DNA of 64,000 bases from Myroides sp. WP-1 (GTDB lineage Bacteria; Bacteroidota; Bacteroidia; Flavobacteriales; Flavobacteriaceae), in contig NZ_JACHTC010000013.1 in NCBI RefSeq assembly GCF_014145635.1, positions 45,928 to 109,927 on the forward strand, read 5' to 3'. The position numbers were made by a program, and so were the translations under genes. How positions within the stretch are numbered: position 1 is the first letter of the stretch; each line of letters starts with the position of its first letter. The notes beneath the pieces were generated by a model that searched no databases, was not told the DNA's origin, and saw nothing but the letters and a program-made list of their open reading frames with translations. Shown here piece after piece: positions 55,310 through 64,000 of the stretch.

Positions 55310-56234
55310 AGCGATCAAAATATGCTCGCGTTGCTTGCTCGTCCTTTTTTAATTGATCTACAAGTTCTTCGAGCGAATTAAATTTTTGTTCATCTCTTAT
55401 GCGATCCAAGATACGAACTTTTAACGTTTTATGATATAAATCGCCTGACCAATCTAGAAAGTTTACTTCTATTGTATGAGGATGGTTGACAAATGTCGGA
55501 TTAATACCAATACTCATCATTCCTTTTACTCGTTCACCTTCTATTTCAGATTCAACTACATAAATTCCGTTTTGCGGAATCATCTTATACGACTCTGAGA
55601 TTTGGAAATTAGCTGTCGGAAATCCCAACGTACGCCCTAACTTTTTACCGTGAATAACCTCGCCAGAAAAATGATATTCGTGTCCTAAAAACTCATTAGC
55701 TAATGCGATATTTCCAGCTTCTAAAGCCACGCGAATTTTGGTAGAACTGATCGAAACATGATCAATTTCTTGTGCTGATATTTCCTCTACTTCAAATCCA
55801 TATAATAAACCAAAGCGCTTTAAATCGTGAATATCGGCGGTTCTATTTTTTCCAAAACGGTGATCATAACCAATAATTATTTTAGAAATATTAAAGGTAT
55901 CGACCAATACTTGTTTCACAAATTCTTCAGCGCTTAAATTAGCAAAATCCAAATCGAACTTTTGTACCACCAGGTTGTCTAATCCGAGAGCGGCTAACAA
56001 CTCTTGCTTTTCTTCCAATGTATTCAATAGGCGAATTCCGTGATCTTGCTTCAATACCATACGCGGATGAGGAAAGAAGGTCAACACCAAACTTTCAGCT
56101 CCTAAGGCCTCAGCAGAATCAACCAGTTTTTTAATAATCATTTGATGCCCAATGTGAACCCCGTCAAAGGTTCCCAAAGTTGCAACAACTTTTTTATCGG
56201 TTTTAAATTCACCAATGGAAGAAAATATTTTCAC
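55281..56234 (-). CDS. ribF: Bifunctional riboflavin kinase/FAD synthetase
   Basis: The 317-residue enzyme makes FMN and FAD from riboflavin. The N-terminal FAD synthetase half has GTFDGVHIGHQ and GYDHRFGKNRTAD; the C-terminal kinase half has GRTLGFPTAN, GIYVVE and MSIGINPTF. The start codon is GTG (56234). The HTTM gene begins inside its last codons, which suggests translational coupling. Confidence 0.95.
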   Translation of the reverse strand: MKIFSSIGEFKTDKKVVATLGTFDGVHIGHQMIIKKLVDSAEALGAESLVLTFFPHPRMVLKQDHGIRLLNTLEEKQELLAALGLDNLVVQKFDLDFANLSAEEFVKQVLVDTFNISKIIIGYDHRFGKNRTADIHDLKRFGLLYGFEVEEISAQEIDHVSISSTKIRVALEAGNIALANEFLGHEYHFSGEVIHGKKLGRTLGFPTANFQISESYKMIPQNGIYVVESEIEGERVKGMMSIGINPTFVNHPHTIEVNFLDWSGDLYHKTLKVRILDRIRDEQKFNSLEELVDQLKKDEQATRAYFDRYVEKSPATR

Positions 56235-56377
56235 GATGATAACTTTAGTCTTTTAAAGGGATTTTACTTAGTTTTGCCCCGTTTTTCTAAACAAATATTC
56301 AAGCCGTAAAAATACTTCATTTTTTACAAATCACCGTAAATTTTACATAATAATACGCCTAAACTAAAGTAATTAAC

Positions 56378-57190
56378 ATGCCCTCATTAATCAGAACCAC
56401 ATTGGTTTTCCTTTTTGTATTCGTTCCCCTTATGCTCTTTTCTCAAGTTAAAATAATGACTTGGAATTTAAAGAACATAGGAAGTAGCAAAACGGAAGAA
56501 CACCTTAGCTACATGGCTAAAATTATGAAACAAGCGGATGTCATTGCCATACAAGAAGTCGTAACAAATCCTGCAGGCGCAAAAGCCATTGCCGCCCTTC
56601 ACGAGGAGCTCAATCGAAAAAGTGGGGCAAAATGGGATTATGCTCTTAGTGATCCGACCGTTAGTTCGCCTTACCGTTCAGAGCGCTACGCTTATTTGTG
56701 GAAGACTCAACACATCAAGTTAAAAAAGAAAGCGTTTTTAGATCAACACTACCAAGAAAAAATTGAACGTGAGCCCTACATGGCCACCTTTCAATACAAA
56801 GACTTGGAATTCACGTTGGTTAGTTTACACGCTTTACCCAAGAAACACCAACCGGAAACAGAAATTAAATACTTAAAATTCTTTCCCGAGCACTACGCCG
56901 AAAACAACCTGATTTTTTTAGGTGACTTCAATCTTACTGAGTCACATTCTGTGTTTAATCCACTCAAAAAACAAGGCTACAACCCGGCGTTTACCAATCA
57001 AAAAACGTCTTTGCGTCAAAAATGCATCAATGGTGATTGTTTGGCGAGTGAGTATGACAACATATTCCTTCAACAAGAGGTGTTTACTGTTAAATCTGCC
57101 AAAGCAATTTTGTTCTTCGAAGATTTTGAAACTATACAAGAAGCAAATAAGATCTCCGATCACATCCCCTTGCTCATTGAAATACAATAA
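56378..57190 (+). CDS. Exported endonuclease/exonuclease/phosphatase family protein
   Basis: This 270-residue protein has a signal peptide (about 1-22, VPLMLFSQ) and the EEP-fold motifs: IMTWNLKNIG, AIQEVVTNP, VSLHAL, FLGDFNLTES and SDHIPLLIE, which hold the catalytic Asn, Glu, Asp and His. It may be a secreted or periplasmic DNase or phosphodiesterase. It is convergent with the zinc peptidase gene. Confidence 0.87.
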   Translation: MPSLIRTTLVFLFVFVPLMLFSQVKIMTWNLKNIGSSKTEEHLSYMAKIMKQADVIAIQEVVTNPAGAKAIAALHEELNRKSGAKWDYALSDPTVSSPYRSERYAYLWKTQHIKLKKKAFLDQHYQEKIEREPYMATFQYKDLEFTLVSLHALPKKHQPETEIKYLKFFPEHYAENNLIFLGDFNLTESHSVFNPLKKQGYNPAFTNQKTSLRQKCINGDCLASEYDNIFLQQEVFTVKSAKAILFFEDFETIQEANKISDHIPLLIEIQ

Positions 57191-57220
57191 AAAAAGGATT
57201 TCCACTGGAAATCCTTTTTA
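57189..57220. terminator. Bidirectional terminator between converging genes
   Basis: AAAAAAGGATTTCC pairs with GGAAATCCTTTTT around an ACT loop. It serves the EEP gene (+) and the zinc peptidase gene (-). Confidence 0.85.
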
Positions 57221-57250
57221 AAACAATTAAAATATAATAAAAACACTTAT

Positions 57251-57925
57251 TTACCTTCTATTCATGTAAATCATGACGTAGTATAACAAAGTACCCAAAG
57301 AGGAAAGAGCGGCTACTACATAGGTTCTTGCAGCCCATTTCAGTGCATCTTTAGATCCTACTAATTCCTGAGGTGTCACAATATTTTTAGCTTCTAGCCA
57401 TTTTAAAGCACGGTTACTCGCGTCGTATTCTACGGGTAAGGTAATGAATGAGAAGATTGTTGTTAAGGCAAATAATCCAATTCCCAACAATAGTAATTGA
57501 GGAAAGGTTTTGAGCAATAAAACTCCTCCAATCAACACGAAAGGCATAAACTTAGAAGATACTTCTAAGATAGGAACCATACGAGAACGCATGGTTAACC
57601 AAGAATAGGCTTGTGCATGTTGCACAGCGTGACCTACCTCGTGGGCTGCTACAGCCGCAGCGGCAGCATTGCGTTGATTGTACACTGCTTCACTTAAATT
57701 GACCGTCTTATCTATCGGATTATAATGATCCGTCAATCTTCCAGGTGTAGAAATTACACGTACATCGCGAATTCCGTGGTCAAAAAGCATTTTTTGGGCG
57801 ATCTCAGCACCACTCATGCCATTTTGTAAATGAACCTCAGAATACTTCTTAAACTTCGTTTGTAAACGATTGCCTACATACCAACTGGCAGCCATCATGG
57901 CAATCATAAAAACCCATATCATCAT
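57251..57925 (-). CDS. YugP-type neutral zinc metallopeptidase
   Basis: This 224-residue membrane protein has an N-terminal transmembrane helix (MMIWVFMIAMMAASWYVGN), the zinc motif AAHEVGHAVQHA (HExxH), and two or three transmembrane helices at the C-terminus. The family (DUF2216/YugP) is widespread but its substrate is unknown. Single gene. Confidence 0.88.
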   Translation of the reverse strand: MMIWVFMIAMMAASWYVGNRLQTKFKKYSEVHLQNGMSGAEIAQKMLFDHGIRDVRVISTPGRLTDHYNPIDKTVNLSEAVYNQRNAAAAAVAAHEVGHAVQHAQAYSWLTMRSRMVPILEVSSKFMPFVLIGGVLLLKTFPQLLLLGIGLFALTTIFSFITLPVEYDASNRALKWLEAKNIVTPQELVGSKDALKWAARTYVVAALSSLGTLLYYVMIYMNRR

Positions 57926-58000
57926 AGATACAACAATTTATGTTCATAAAGTAAAATAGCAAATGGCGCGCCAAATAAAAAAAAGCGACATTTTGTCATA

Positions 58001-58032
58001 AAAAAAGAGAGACTCTTGCGAATCTCTCTTTT
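58001..58032 (-). terminator. Intrinsic terminator of infB
   Basis: AAAAGAGAGA pairs with TCTCTCTTTT around a 10-base loop, with a minus-strand T-run, 20 bases past the infB stop. Confidence 0.7.
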
Positions 58033-58051
58033 CTTATTTAATCCTATTGAA

Positions 58052-61051
58052 TTACTTCAATTTTTTCTTCACTTCTACTTCTTGGAATGCCTCAATTGTA
58101 TCGTATTCTTTAATATCGTTGTAGTTCTTAATTTGGATACCACAATCATATCCTTTCGATACTTCTTTTACGTCATCTTTGAAACGTTTAAGCGCAGTAA
58201 GTTCACCTGTATAGATAACAACTCCCTCGCGGATTAAGCGGATCTTAGAATTACGGAAGATTTTTCCATCAAGAACCATACATCCAGCAATTGTACCCAC
58301 TTTAGAAATTTTGAATAGCTCTCTAATTTCTGCAGTACCTGTAACTTCTTCTTTCAACTCTGGAGATAACATACCTTCCATTGCGTCTTTCAAGTCGTCA
58401 ATTGCGTCATAGATAATCGAGTAGTTTCTGATATCGATTTCCTCTTTATCTGCTAATACTTTAGCAGAAGCCATTGGACGTACGTTGAATCCGATAATAA
58501 TCGCATCTGATGCAGACGCTAACAATACGTCAGATTCAGTAATTGCACCCACTCCTTTGTGGATGATATTGATTTGAATTTCTTCTGTTGACAATTTAGA
58601 GAATGAATCAGAAAGTGCTTCTACAGATCCATCCACGTCTCCTTTTAAGATGATGTTCAACTCTTTGAAATCTCCTAAAGCGATACGACGTCCGATCTCT
58701 GCCAACGTAATATGTCTTTGTGCACGAACTGATTGCTCACGTAACAATTGTGTACGTTTTGCTGCAATTTGTTTTGCTTCTTTCTCTTCTTCAAACACGT
58801 TGAATTTATCTCCCGCACCTGGTGCACCATCTAATCCCAATACTGAAATTGGTCTTGAAGGTCCTGCCTCTTTTACAGAGTTTCCACGTTCATCGTGCAT
58901 AGCACGAACTTTACCGTGGTTACATCCTGCTAATAGGTAGTCTCCTACTCTTAATGTACCTGCTTGAACTAATACGGTAGATACATATCCACGTCCTTTA
59001 TCTAAATAAGCTTCTACAACAGTACCAGAAGCAAGTTTGTCAGGGTTTGCTTTTAACTCAAGCATTTCTGCTTCAAGTAAAACTTTCTCTAACAATTCTT
59101 TCATTCCGATTCCTTGTTTTGCTGAAATATCTTGTGATTGGTATGTACCTCCCCACTCTTCAACTAACAAGTTCATCGAAGCTAATTTTTCTTTAATTTT
59201 CTCTGGGTTAGCCGTTGGCTTATCCACTTTATTGATAGCGAAAATAATTGGTACACCTGCTGCTTGTGCGTGACTGATCGCCTCTTTTGTTTGTGGCATG
59301 ATGTCATCATCGGCAGCAATTACGATAATTACGATATCGGTAACTTGAGCTCCACGTGCACGCATTGCGGTAAACGCCTCGTGACCTGGTGTATCTAAGA
59401 AGGTAATTTGTTGACCATTCTCTAACGTTACTCCATATGCACCAATGTGTTGTGTAATTCCTCCAGACTCTCCTGCGATTACGTTTGCTTTACGCACGTA
59501 ATCCAATAAAGAGGTCTTACCGTGATCTACGTGTCCCATTACCGTAACGATAGGTGCACGAGATTTTAAATCTTCTGGTCTATCTGGTGTCTCTTCAATA
59601 GCTTCTTCTAAATCAGCTGTTGTAAAGTCTACTTCATAACCAAATTCATCAGCAACAATAGTCAATGTTTCAGCATCCAAACGTTGGTTCATCGTTACCA
59701 TGATACCCAAAGACATACATGTTCCGATCACTTTAGTAATAGGCACATCCATCATGGTAGCAATTTCACCTACCGTAACGAATTCCGTTACTTTAAGCAC
59801 TTTGCTTCCTGCTTCTAAAGCTCTTTGTTCCTCATCTGATTTCTTACGGTGAACATCGCGTTTATCTCTACGATATTTCGCTGCTTTAGATCTGTTACCT
59901 TTACCTTGTAAACGCTCTAGCGTTTCTTTAATTTGGTTTTTAACTTCTTCTTCCGTTGGCTCAGCTTTTACAACTGGAGCATTTCTACGGTTGTTGTTGT
60001 TATTTTTATTGAATTTCCCATTGTTTCCACCTGGGCGATTTGCATTGTTTCCGCCTGGGCGATTTGCATTATTTCCACCTGGGCGATTTGCGTTATTTCC
60101 ACCTGCTTTGTTTGCATTTGCTCCAGCATTATTTGGAGTATTTCCAGCACCTTCTGCATTAGTTGGTTTTGCAATACGCTTTCTTTTATTTCTACCAGCT
60201 ACATTGCCCTTTTTGTCATCTTTCTTCTCTTCCTTCTTCTTCTTAGGCTTGTCAAACTGAGATAAATCGATCGTTTGCCCTGTAAATGTAGTTCCCGAAA
60301 GTTTTTGATAGTTCGTTTTGATGATCTCATCACCTAACTTCGCATCAACCTTATCGTCTTCAACTACTTTAGTTTCTTCGTTTGCTACTTTAGCAGACTC
60401 CTTATGTTGCTTTTCTTCCACAGGTTTGTCTTTTACTTTTGATTCTTTATTGGCTACTTTCTTAGTTTCACCTTTTTTTGTCGTATTTTTTGCTGAATCA
60501 GTTTTAGAATCGACATTAACCTCAGCAGCAGGAGCAGCTTGAACTTTCTCCTCTACTTTTTCTTGTGCAACGCTTTCTTTCGCAACTGGTTCTTCTCTCT
60601 TTACAGGCTCAGCTTTAATCTCTTCTTTCTCCACAACTTTATCCAATACGGCTGAAGAAGATTCTAAAGTTTTTTTAGGTTCAAGATCAATTTGCCCCAC
60701 AGTTTTAATAGCAACTTGCTCTTCTGCTTTGGCTCTAATGATCTCTTGTTCTTTCTTGATACGAGCTTGTTCTTCTTGTTTTCTTTTTTCTTCTAATTCG
60801 CGTTCACGCTCAACTTTAAGCGCTTCCTTTTCTTTTCTCTTCTCTTCACTTACTTCAATAGAAGCTTCCTTCTTCCCTCTATCAGCAGAAAACTGTTTAT
60901 TTAGAACGTTAAATTCTTCTTGGGAAATCTTAGCATTTGGAGTTGCCTCGATTTCATACCCTTTGCCTTTCAAAAAGTCCACGGCTCTATCTAGAGAAAT
61001 ATTTAATTCCCTTAAAACTTTATTTATTCTTATTGCTCTTTCTTCAGACAT
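58052..61051 (-). CDS. infB: Translation initiation factor IF-2
   Basis: The 999-residue GTPase brings initiator tRNA to the 30S subunit. Domains: IF2_N (about 1-60), a charged linker with a glycine/asparagine-rich 8-residue repeat (about 315-345, GGNNANRP three times), the GTPase core ([28 protein letters not shown]) and C-terminal beta-barrel domains. It is the last gene of rimP-nusA-infB. The linker is long, as in this phylum. Confidence 0.97.
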   Translation of the reverse strand: MSEERAIRINKVLRELNISLDRAVDFLKGKGYEIEATPNAKISQEEFNVLNKQFSADRGKKEASIEVSEEKRKEKEALKVERERELEEKRKQEEQARIKKEQEIIRAKAEEQVAIKTVGQIDLEPKKTLESSSAVLDKVVEKEEIKAEPVKREEPVAKESVAQEKVEEKVQAAPAAEVNVDSKTDSAKNTTKKGETKKVANKESKVKDKPVEEKQHKESAKVANEETKVVEDDKVDAKLGDEIIKTNYQKLSGTTFTGQTIDLSQFDKPKKKKEEKKDDKKGNVAGRNKRKRIAKPTNAEGAGNTPNNAGANANKAGGNNANRPGGNNANRPGGNNANRPGGNNGKFNKNNNNNRRNAPVVKAEPTEEEVKNQIKETLERLQGKGNRSKAAKYRRDKRDVHRKKSDEEQRALEAGSKVLKVTEFVTVGEIATMMDVPITKVIGTCMSLGIMVTMNQRLDAETLTIVADEFGYEVDFTTADLEEAIEETPDRPEDLKSRAPIVTVMGHVDHGKTSLLDYVRKANVIAGESGGITQHIGAYGVTLENGQQITFLDTPGHEAFTAMRARGAQVTDIVIIVIAADDDIMPQTKEAISHAQAAGVPIIFAINKVDKPTANPEKIKEKLASMNLLVEEWGGTYQSQDISAKQGIGMKELLEKVLLEAEMLELKANPDKLASGTVVEAYLDKGRGYVSTVLVQAGTLRVGDYLLAGCNHGKVRAMHDERGNSVKEAGPSRPISVLGLDGAPGAGDKFNVFEEEKEAKQIAAKRTQLLREQSVRAQRHITLAEIGRRIALGDFKELNIILKGDVDGSVEALSDSFSKLSTEEIQINIIHKGVGAITESDVLLASASDAIIIGFNVRPMASAKVLADKEEIDIRNYSIIYDAIDDLKDAMEGMLSPELKEEVTGTAEIRELFKISKVGTIAGCMVLDGKIFRNSKIRLIREGVVIYTGELTALKRFKDDVKEVSKGYDCGIQIKNYNDIKEYDTIEAFQEVEVKKKLK
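60020..60115. repeat. 24-bp tandem repeat in the infB linker
   Basis: Three copies of a 24-base unit encode GGNNANRP; flanking partial copies extend the run. Confidence 0.75.
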
Positions 61052-61102
61052 ATTATCTTTTTAGTGTATTATTTGTGTTGTGTTGTTCCTAGAAGTGTCG
61101 AT

Positions 61103-62341
61103 TTAATCTTCGAACTCTTCCTTCAGAATACGGAGAACATCTTGAATGGTCTCTTCTTCTAAGTCGGTGCGTTTGATTAGCTCTTCAACACTTAAGTTCA
61201 ACACGCTTTTTGCTGTATCTAATCCAATCTTAGCAAACTCTTCAATTACCCACACGTCAATTTCATCGCTGAATTCTCTCAATTCAACATCGTCGTCTTC
61301 TGGGTTCAATTCGCGCATCACATCGATATCAAATCCTGTTAACATTCCTGCTAACTTAATGTTTTGCCCTCCTTTACCAATTGCTCTAGATACTTCTTCT
61401 GTATCTAAATATACATTTGCCTTTTTCGTCTCCTCGTCAAATACAACCTTGTTTACTTTTGCCGGTGCTAAAGCACGTTTGATAAACAAGTCTGTATTAG
61501 CTGTGTAATGAATAACATCGATATTTTCGTTTCCTAGTTCTCTTACGATACCGTGAATACGAGATCCTTTCATTCCCACACATGCTCCAACTGGATCAAT
61601 GCGATCGTCTGATCCTTCAACAGCAATTTTTGCTTTTTCTCCTGGGATACGAACTACTTTCTTAACGAAAATTTTATCTTCTCCAATTTCAGGAATTTCT
61701 TGTTCTAATAATCTTTCTAAGAAACGGTTAGATGTTCTAGACATGATAATCTGAGGTTTTGCTCCTTTCAATTCAACTGCCTCAATAATTCCTTTTACCG
61801 TGTCTCCTTTTCTGAAAAAGTCAGAAGGAATTTGTTTTTCTTTTGGCAAAACAATCTCATTTCCTTCATCATCCATCAAAATTACAACTTTTGGACGAAT
61901 ATGATGCACTTCTGCTGCGTAAATCTCTCCGATTACCTCTTTAAACTGCTTATATAGCGTAGCATTGTCATGCTCCGTTACTTTTGAATTCAAATATTGA
62001 CGTAAAGCTAATACTGCTCTTCTACCAATATCTTCTAATTTCACCTCTTCTGAAACTTCTTCTCCTACTTCAAAATCCGATTCAATCTTTCTCGCTTCAC
62101 TTAATGAAATCTCGTATTTATCATCTTCTACTTCCCCGTCATTTACAACGATTCTGCTTCTAAAAACCTGGAAATCTCCTTTATCAGGGTTAATAATGAT
62201 ATCGAAGTTATCGTCATCACCATATTTCTTTTTCAATGCATTTCTGAATACATCTTCCAAGATGGCCATTAACGTAACTCTATCAATGTATTTTAACTCT
62301 TGAAATTCTGAGAACGATTCTACTAAACCACTATTCTCCAT
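61103..62341 (-). CDS. nusA: Transcription termination/antitermination factor NusA
   Basis: The 412-residue protein has the NusA N-terminal domain (about 1-130), S1 domain (about 135-200) and two KH domains (GACVGMKGSRIHGIVREL and AIGKGGQNIKLAG), then a helical acidic C-terminus. It binds RNA polymerase and nascent RNA. It sits 11 bases after rimP and 51 bases before infB. Confidence 0.97.
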   Translation of the reverse strand: MENSGLVESFSEFQELKYIDRVTLMAILEDVFRNALKKKYGDDDNFDIIINPDKGDFQVFRSRIVVNDGEVEDDKYEISLSEARKIESDFEVGEEVSEEVKLEDIGRRAVLALRQYLNSKVTEHDNATLYKQFKEVIGEIYAAEVHHIRPKVVILMDDEGNEIVLPKEKQIPSDFFRKGDTVKGIIEAVELKGAKPQIIMSRTSNRFLERLLEQEIPEIGEDKIFVKKVVRIPGEKAKIAVEGSDDRIDPVGACVGMKGSRIHGIVRELGNENIDVIHYTANTDLFIKRALAPAKVNKVVFDEETKKANVYLDTEEVSRAIGKGGQNIKLAGMLTGFDIDVMRELNPEDDDVELREFSDEIDVWVIEEFAKIGLDTAKSVLNLSVEELIKRTDLEEETIQDVLRILKEEFED

Positions 62342-62352
62342 CTGATATTTTT

Positions 62353-62820
62353 TTAAAATGAAATTATTATACTAGCTTCTTTTATATTTTCGAATGGTAT
62401 AACAGCTTCTTTTTCAACTGTAACCTTTCCTTTTCCAACAGCTTTTGCCTCGCGAGCTTTCCACTGTAATACGATCGATGCTTCTCTTACTTCCGTTATT
62501 GTTGCTTCGTATTTCTCTTGGTTCAACGTTACTAACTTCACTTTTCGACCAATATTCTTTTTATACTGACGCAACAATTTTAACGGTGATGTTGCACCAG
62601 CTGAAGCAACTTCTAAACCGAAATCGTGTTCTTCTCTGTCTAAATTGTGCTCAATAGCTCTGCTTACATCAATGCAGTCTTGCAAATTAACCCCGTGATC
62701 TCCATCTAAGGTCACCATGATCTTATTGTCTGGAGAAATTGTCATTTCAATCAAAAACAACTCTTGCTTTTCCGCTAAAGCTGCATCCAACAACTCTTGT
62801 ACTTTGTTTTTAAATGTCAT
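62353..62820 (-). CDS. rimP: Ribosome maturation factor RimP
   Basis: The 155-residue protein supports 30S subunit assembly. Its N-terminal domain and SH3-like C-terminal domain are recognisable ([50 protein letters not shown]). It heads the rimP-nusA-infB operon, the conserved order. The ATG is only about 12 bases after a terminator-like hairpin (see 62825-62854). Confidence 0.96.
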   Translation of the reverse strand: MTFKNKVQELLDAALAEKQELFLIEMTISPDNKIMVTLDGDHGVNLQDCIDVSRAIEHNLDREEHDFGLEVASAGATSPLKLLRQYKKNIGRKVKLVTLNQEKYEATITEVREASIVLQWKAREAKAVGKGKVTVEKEAVIPFENIKEASIIISF

Positions 62821-62824
62821 ATGC

Positions 62825-62854
62825 TATAAAAAGAGGGGACTATTACGTCCCCTC
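62825..62854 (-). terminator. Terminator-like hairpin in the rimP leader (attenuator candidate)
   Basis: On the minus strand GAGGGGAC and GTCCCCTC form a perfect 8-bp GC-rich stem with a GTAATA loop, followed by TTTTT and then the rimP ATG. It lies between the predicted promoter (62885-62892) and the first codon, so it would act within the transcript leader. On the plus strand no T-run follows. Confidence 0.7.
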
Positions 62855-62884
62855 ATTATTTAACTTCTTTAATAAATAACGGTG

Positions 62885-62892
62885 CAAATATA
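62885..62892 (-). promoter_or_regulatory. -7 box (TATATTTG) for rimP-nusA-infB
   Basis: Exact TAnnTTTG match on the minus strand, giving a leader of about 55-60 bases that contains the attenuator-like hairpin. No TTG at standard -33 spacing. Confidence 0.55.
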
Positions 62893-62999
62893 CTATTTTT
62901 TTTGTAGTAATAAAAACTTTTGTGTATTGATAATTATATGCTTAAATTTAGAACACCAAAAAAACATGTTAAATACTTAATCCACTTTTATACGTAATT

Positions 63000-63827
63000 A
63001 TGAAGAAAATACTAATACCAACCGATTTTTCACAACAAGCACAAAACGCAATTAAAGCGGGAGTGAATTTTGCAAAAAAACACCATGCAGAAATCATCTT
63101 ACTACACATCTTAGATTTGCCTCAAGAAGCAAGTGATGGTATTAGCAAAGGTACACCTGCACCGGAAGTGATGTTTTTCAAAAACGCTGCGGAACAAAAA
63201 TTACAACAGATTGCACTAGATCCGTTATTCGAGGGATTAACGGTTTCAACAAGTTTGATCTTAGACCGCACCTCTCAAGGAGTTACTAAATCAGCGGTAC
63301 ACAATGAAGTAGACCTAATCGTTATGGGGTCTCACGGAGCAAGTGGAATGAAAGAGTACTTTGTGGGATCTAATACACAAAAAGTAGTACGCACGTCTCC
63401 TGTACCAGTATTTGTAGTAAAAGGAGAATTTGAAGACAGCTGCATCAAAGACATCGTTTTCGCTTCAGATTTTACAAGCGAAATGAAAGATTCTTTCAAA
63501 AGCACTTTAGCGTTAAACAAAGTAGTAGGCGCAGATTTACACCTATTAATGGTTAACACACCCAATAGCTTCAAACCTACACATGTGGCAGAAGAAACAC
63601 TAGAATCATTCTTAGAAGATATCACAGATAAAGAATTTGACCTAAGCATCTACAACGACATCAATGTAGAAAAAGGAATCTTAAACTACTGTAAAAAAAT
63701 AGATGCCGACTTAATCGCTATCGCTACGCATGGTCGCACAGGCTTGGCACACTTCTTTAACGGAAGTATTAGCGAAGACTTAGTTAACCATTCACCAATT
63801 TCAGTTTTGACTTTCAAAATTGACTAA
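63000..63827 (+). CDS. Universal stress protein with two Usp domains
   Basis: The 275-residue cytosolic protein has two tandem Usp domains (about 1-140 and 145-275). ATP-binding loop motifs are visible in both: GSHGASGMKEYFVGSNTQKV and ATHGRTGLAHFFNGSISEDL. Such proteins are induced under stress; the exact role varies. It diverges from rimP, and the insertion-sequence edge begins about 50 bases downstream. Confidence 0.93.
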   Translation: MKKILIPTDFSQQAQNAIKAGVNFAKKHHAEIILLHILDLPQEASDGISKGTPAPEVMFFKNAAEQKLQQIALDPLFEGLTVSTSLILDRTSQGVTKSAVHNEVDLIVMGSHGASGMKEYFVGSNTQKVVRTSPVPVFVVKGEFEDSCIKDIVFASDFTSEMKDSFKSTLALNKVVGADLHLLMVNTPNSFKPTHVAEETLESFLEDITDKEFDLSIYNDINVEKGILNYCKKIDADLIAIATHGRTGLAHFFNGSISEDLVNHSPISVLTFKID

Positions 63828-63835
63828 TTTTTGAT

Positions 63836-63874
63836 TGGAGAGAAGAAAGAAGAAAGAAGAGAGAAGAAAGGAAA
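63836..63874. repeat. Polypurine tract at the insertion-sequence junction
   Basis: About 39 bases contain only A and G (units like GAAGAAA), between the usp stop codon and the IS-like end at 63875. Confidence 0.7.
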
Positions 63875-63904
63875 TGAACATCCCTAAATACAGTTGACCG
63901 TTTT

Positions 63905-64000
63905 TTAAACATTAACTTCATTATTAAAGATAGTAATAATTGGTTTGTTGAAAGTACTTTCAACAAACCAATTATTTTCAAATTCAACAGGAGACATTTT
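63905..64000 (-). CDS. C-terminal fragment of an IS3-type transposase (OrfB), partial
   Basis: An open frame enters from the right edge and stops at 63905-63907 after 31 residues. It reads KMSPVEFENNWF and onward; MSPVEFE is typical of the C-terminal end of IS3-family integrase-type transposases. A 42-bp palindrome lies within this frame. The call rests on a short motif and position, so it is tentative. Confidence 0.5.
   Translation of the reverse strand, partial: KMSPVEFENNWFVESTFNKPIITIFNNEVNV
63935..63976. repeat. Perfect 42-bp palindrome
   Basis: The left half AATAATTGGTTTGTTGAAAG plus T is followed directly by its exact reverse complement, with no spacer. A transcript from either strand could form a long hairpin; on the plus strand four Ts follow. 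It may act as a terminator-like block protecting the element from outside transcription. Confidence 0.85.

Larger units (their letters stand above)
63875..64000 (-). mobile_element. Edge of an IS3-family-like insertion sequence (partial)
   Basis: The plus strand from 63875 reads TGAACATCCCTAAATACAG then TTGACC, which resembles the terminal inverted repeat of IS3-family elements (TG start, GTTGAC core). The minus-strand frame next to it resembles a transposase C-terminus. The rest of the element lies beyond the window, so the opposite inverted repeat cannot be checked. Confidence 0.5.

Noticed and set aside
59933..60265. Plus-strand frames opposite the infB linker
   Set aside because: Antisense shadows of the low-complexity glycine/asparagine region; no domain.

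Overview
The window is from a low-GC member of the Bacteroidota, most likely the Flavobacteriaceae and possibly Myroides-like; the genus is inferred from overall gene content only. Support comes from repeated TAnnTTTG -7 promoter boxes, weak or absent Shine-Dalgarno sites, a type IX secretion (T9SS) locus of the SprF/PorP kind, a PafA-type phosphatase, a long AcnA-type aconitase and many small lipoproteins. No rRNA, CRISPR array or prophage was seen. There is one tRNA (anticodon CAT), and what looks like the end of an IS3-type insertion sequence at the right edge.

Layout. 1-5.6 kb: partial M16 zinc protease, PafA phosphatase, Crp/Fnr regulator, HAD hydrolase, small lipoprotein. 5.7-12 kb: a four-gene cation-efflux operon (membrane-fusion protein, RND pump, TolC-like channel, small outer-membrane protein). 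12.1-16.6 kb: mgtC-mgtE magnesium operon and an OmpR-type two-component pair. 16.6-31.1 kb: short Ssb, acetyltransferase-nitrilase fusion, an alkylation-repair pair (Ada-like plus AlkB), a persulfide dioxygenase-rhodanese fusion, aconitase, an orphan response regulator, asd, recJ, osmC, rsmI and a very acidic protein. 31.1-33.3 kb: tdk, an MFS transporter and the tRNA. 33.3-36.3 kb: an accessory-looking stretch with a signal-less PI-PLC carrying a C-terminal threefold repeat, and 0.64 kb without a convincing gene. 36.3-49.9 kb: six same-strand genes forming a surface-protein/T9SS locus. 51-58 kb: enoyl-CoA hydratase, exported protein, QueD, LpxH, HTTM protein, RibF, nuclease-like protein and a zinc metallopeptidase. 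58-62.8 kb: rimP-nusA-infB. 63-64 kb: a universal stress protein, then the insertion-sequence edge.

How genes work together. The 36-50 kb locus is the most distinctive. It holds a giant modular exported protein, a repeat protein with three near-identical 393-bp units, a small relative of that protein, a carrier with a type-B T9SS C-terminal signal, its PorP/SprF partner and a PorE-like OmpA protein. I infer a secreted multi-protein surface structure. The rimP-nusA-infB operon has an intrinsic-terminator-like hairpin between its promoter and first codon, which suggests attenuation. Intrinsic terminators, many bidirectional, separate most transcription units.

Limits. All functions come from motif reading by eye. 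Positions of short sites may be off by a few bases.
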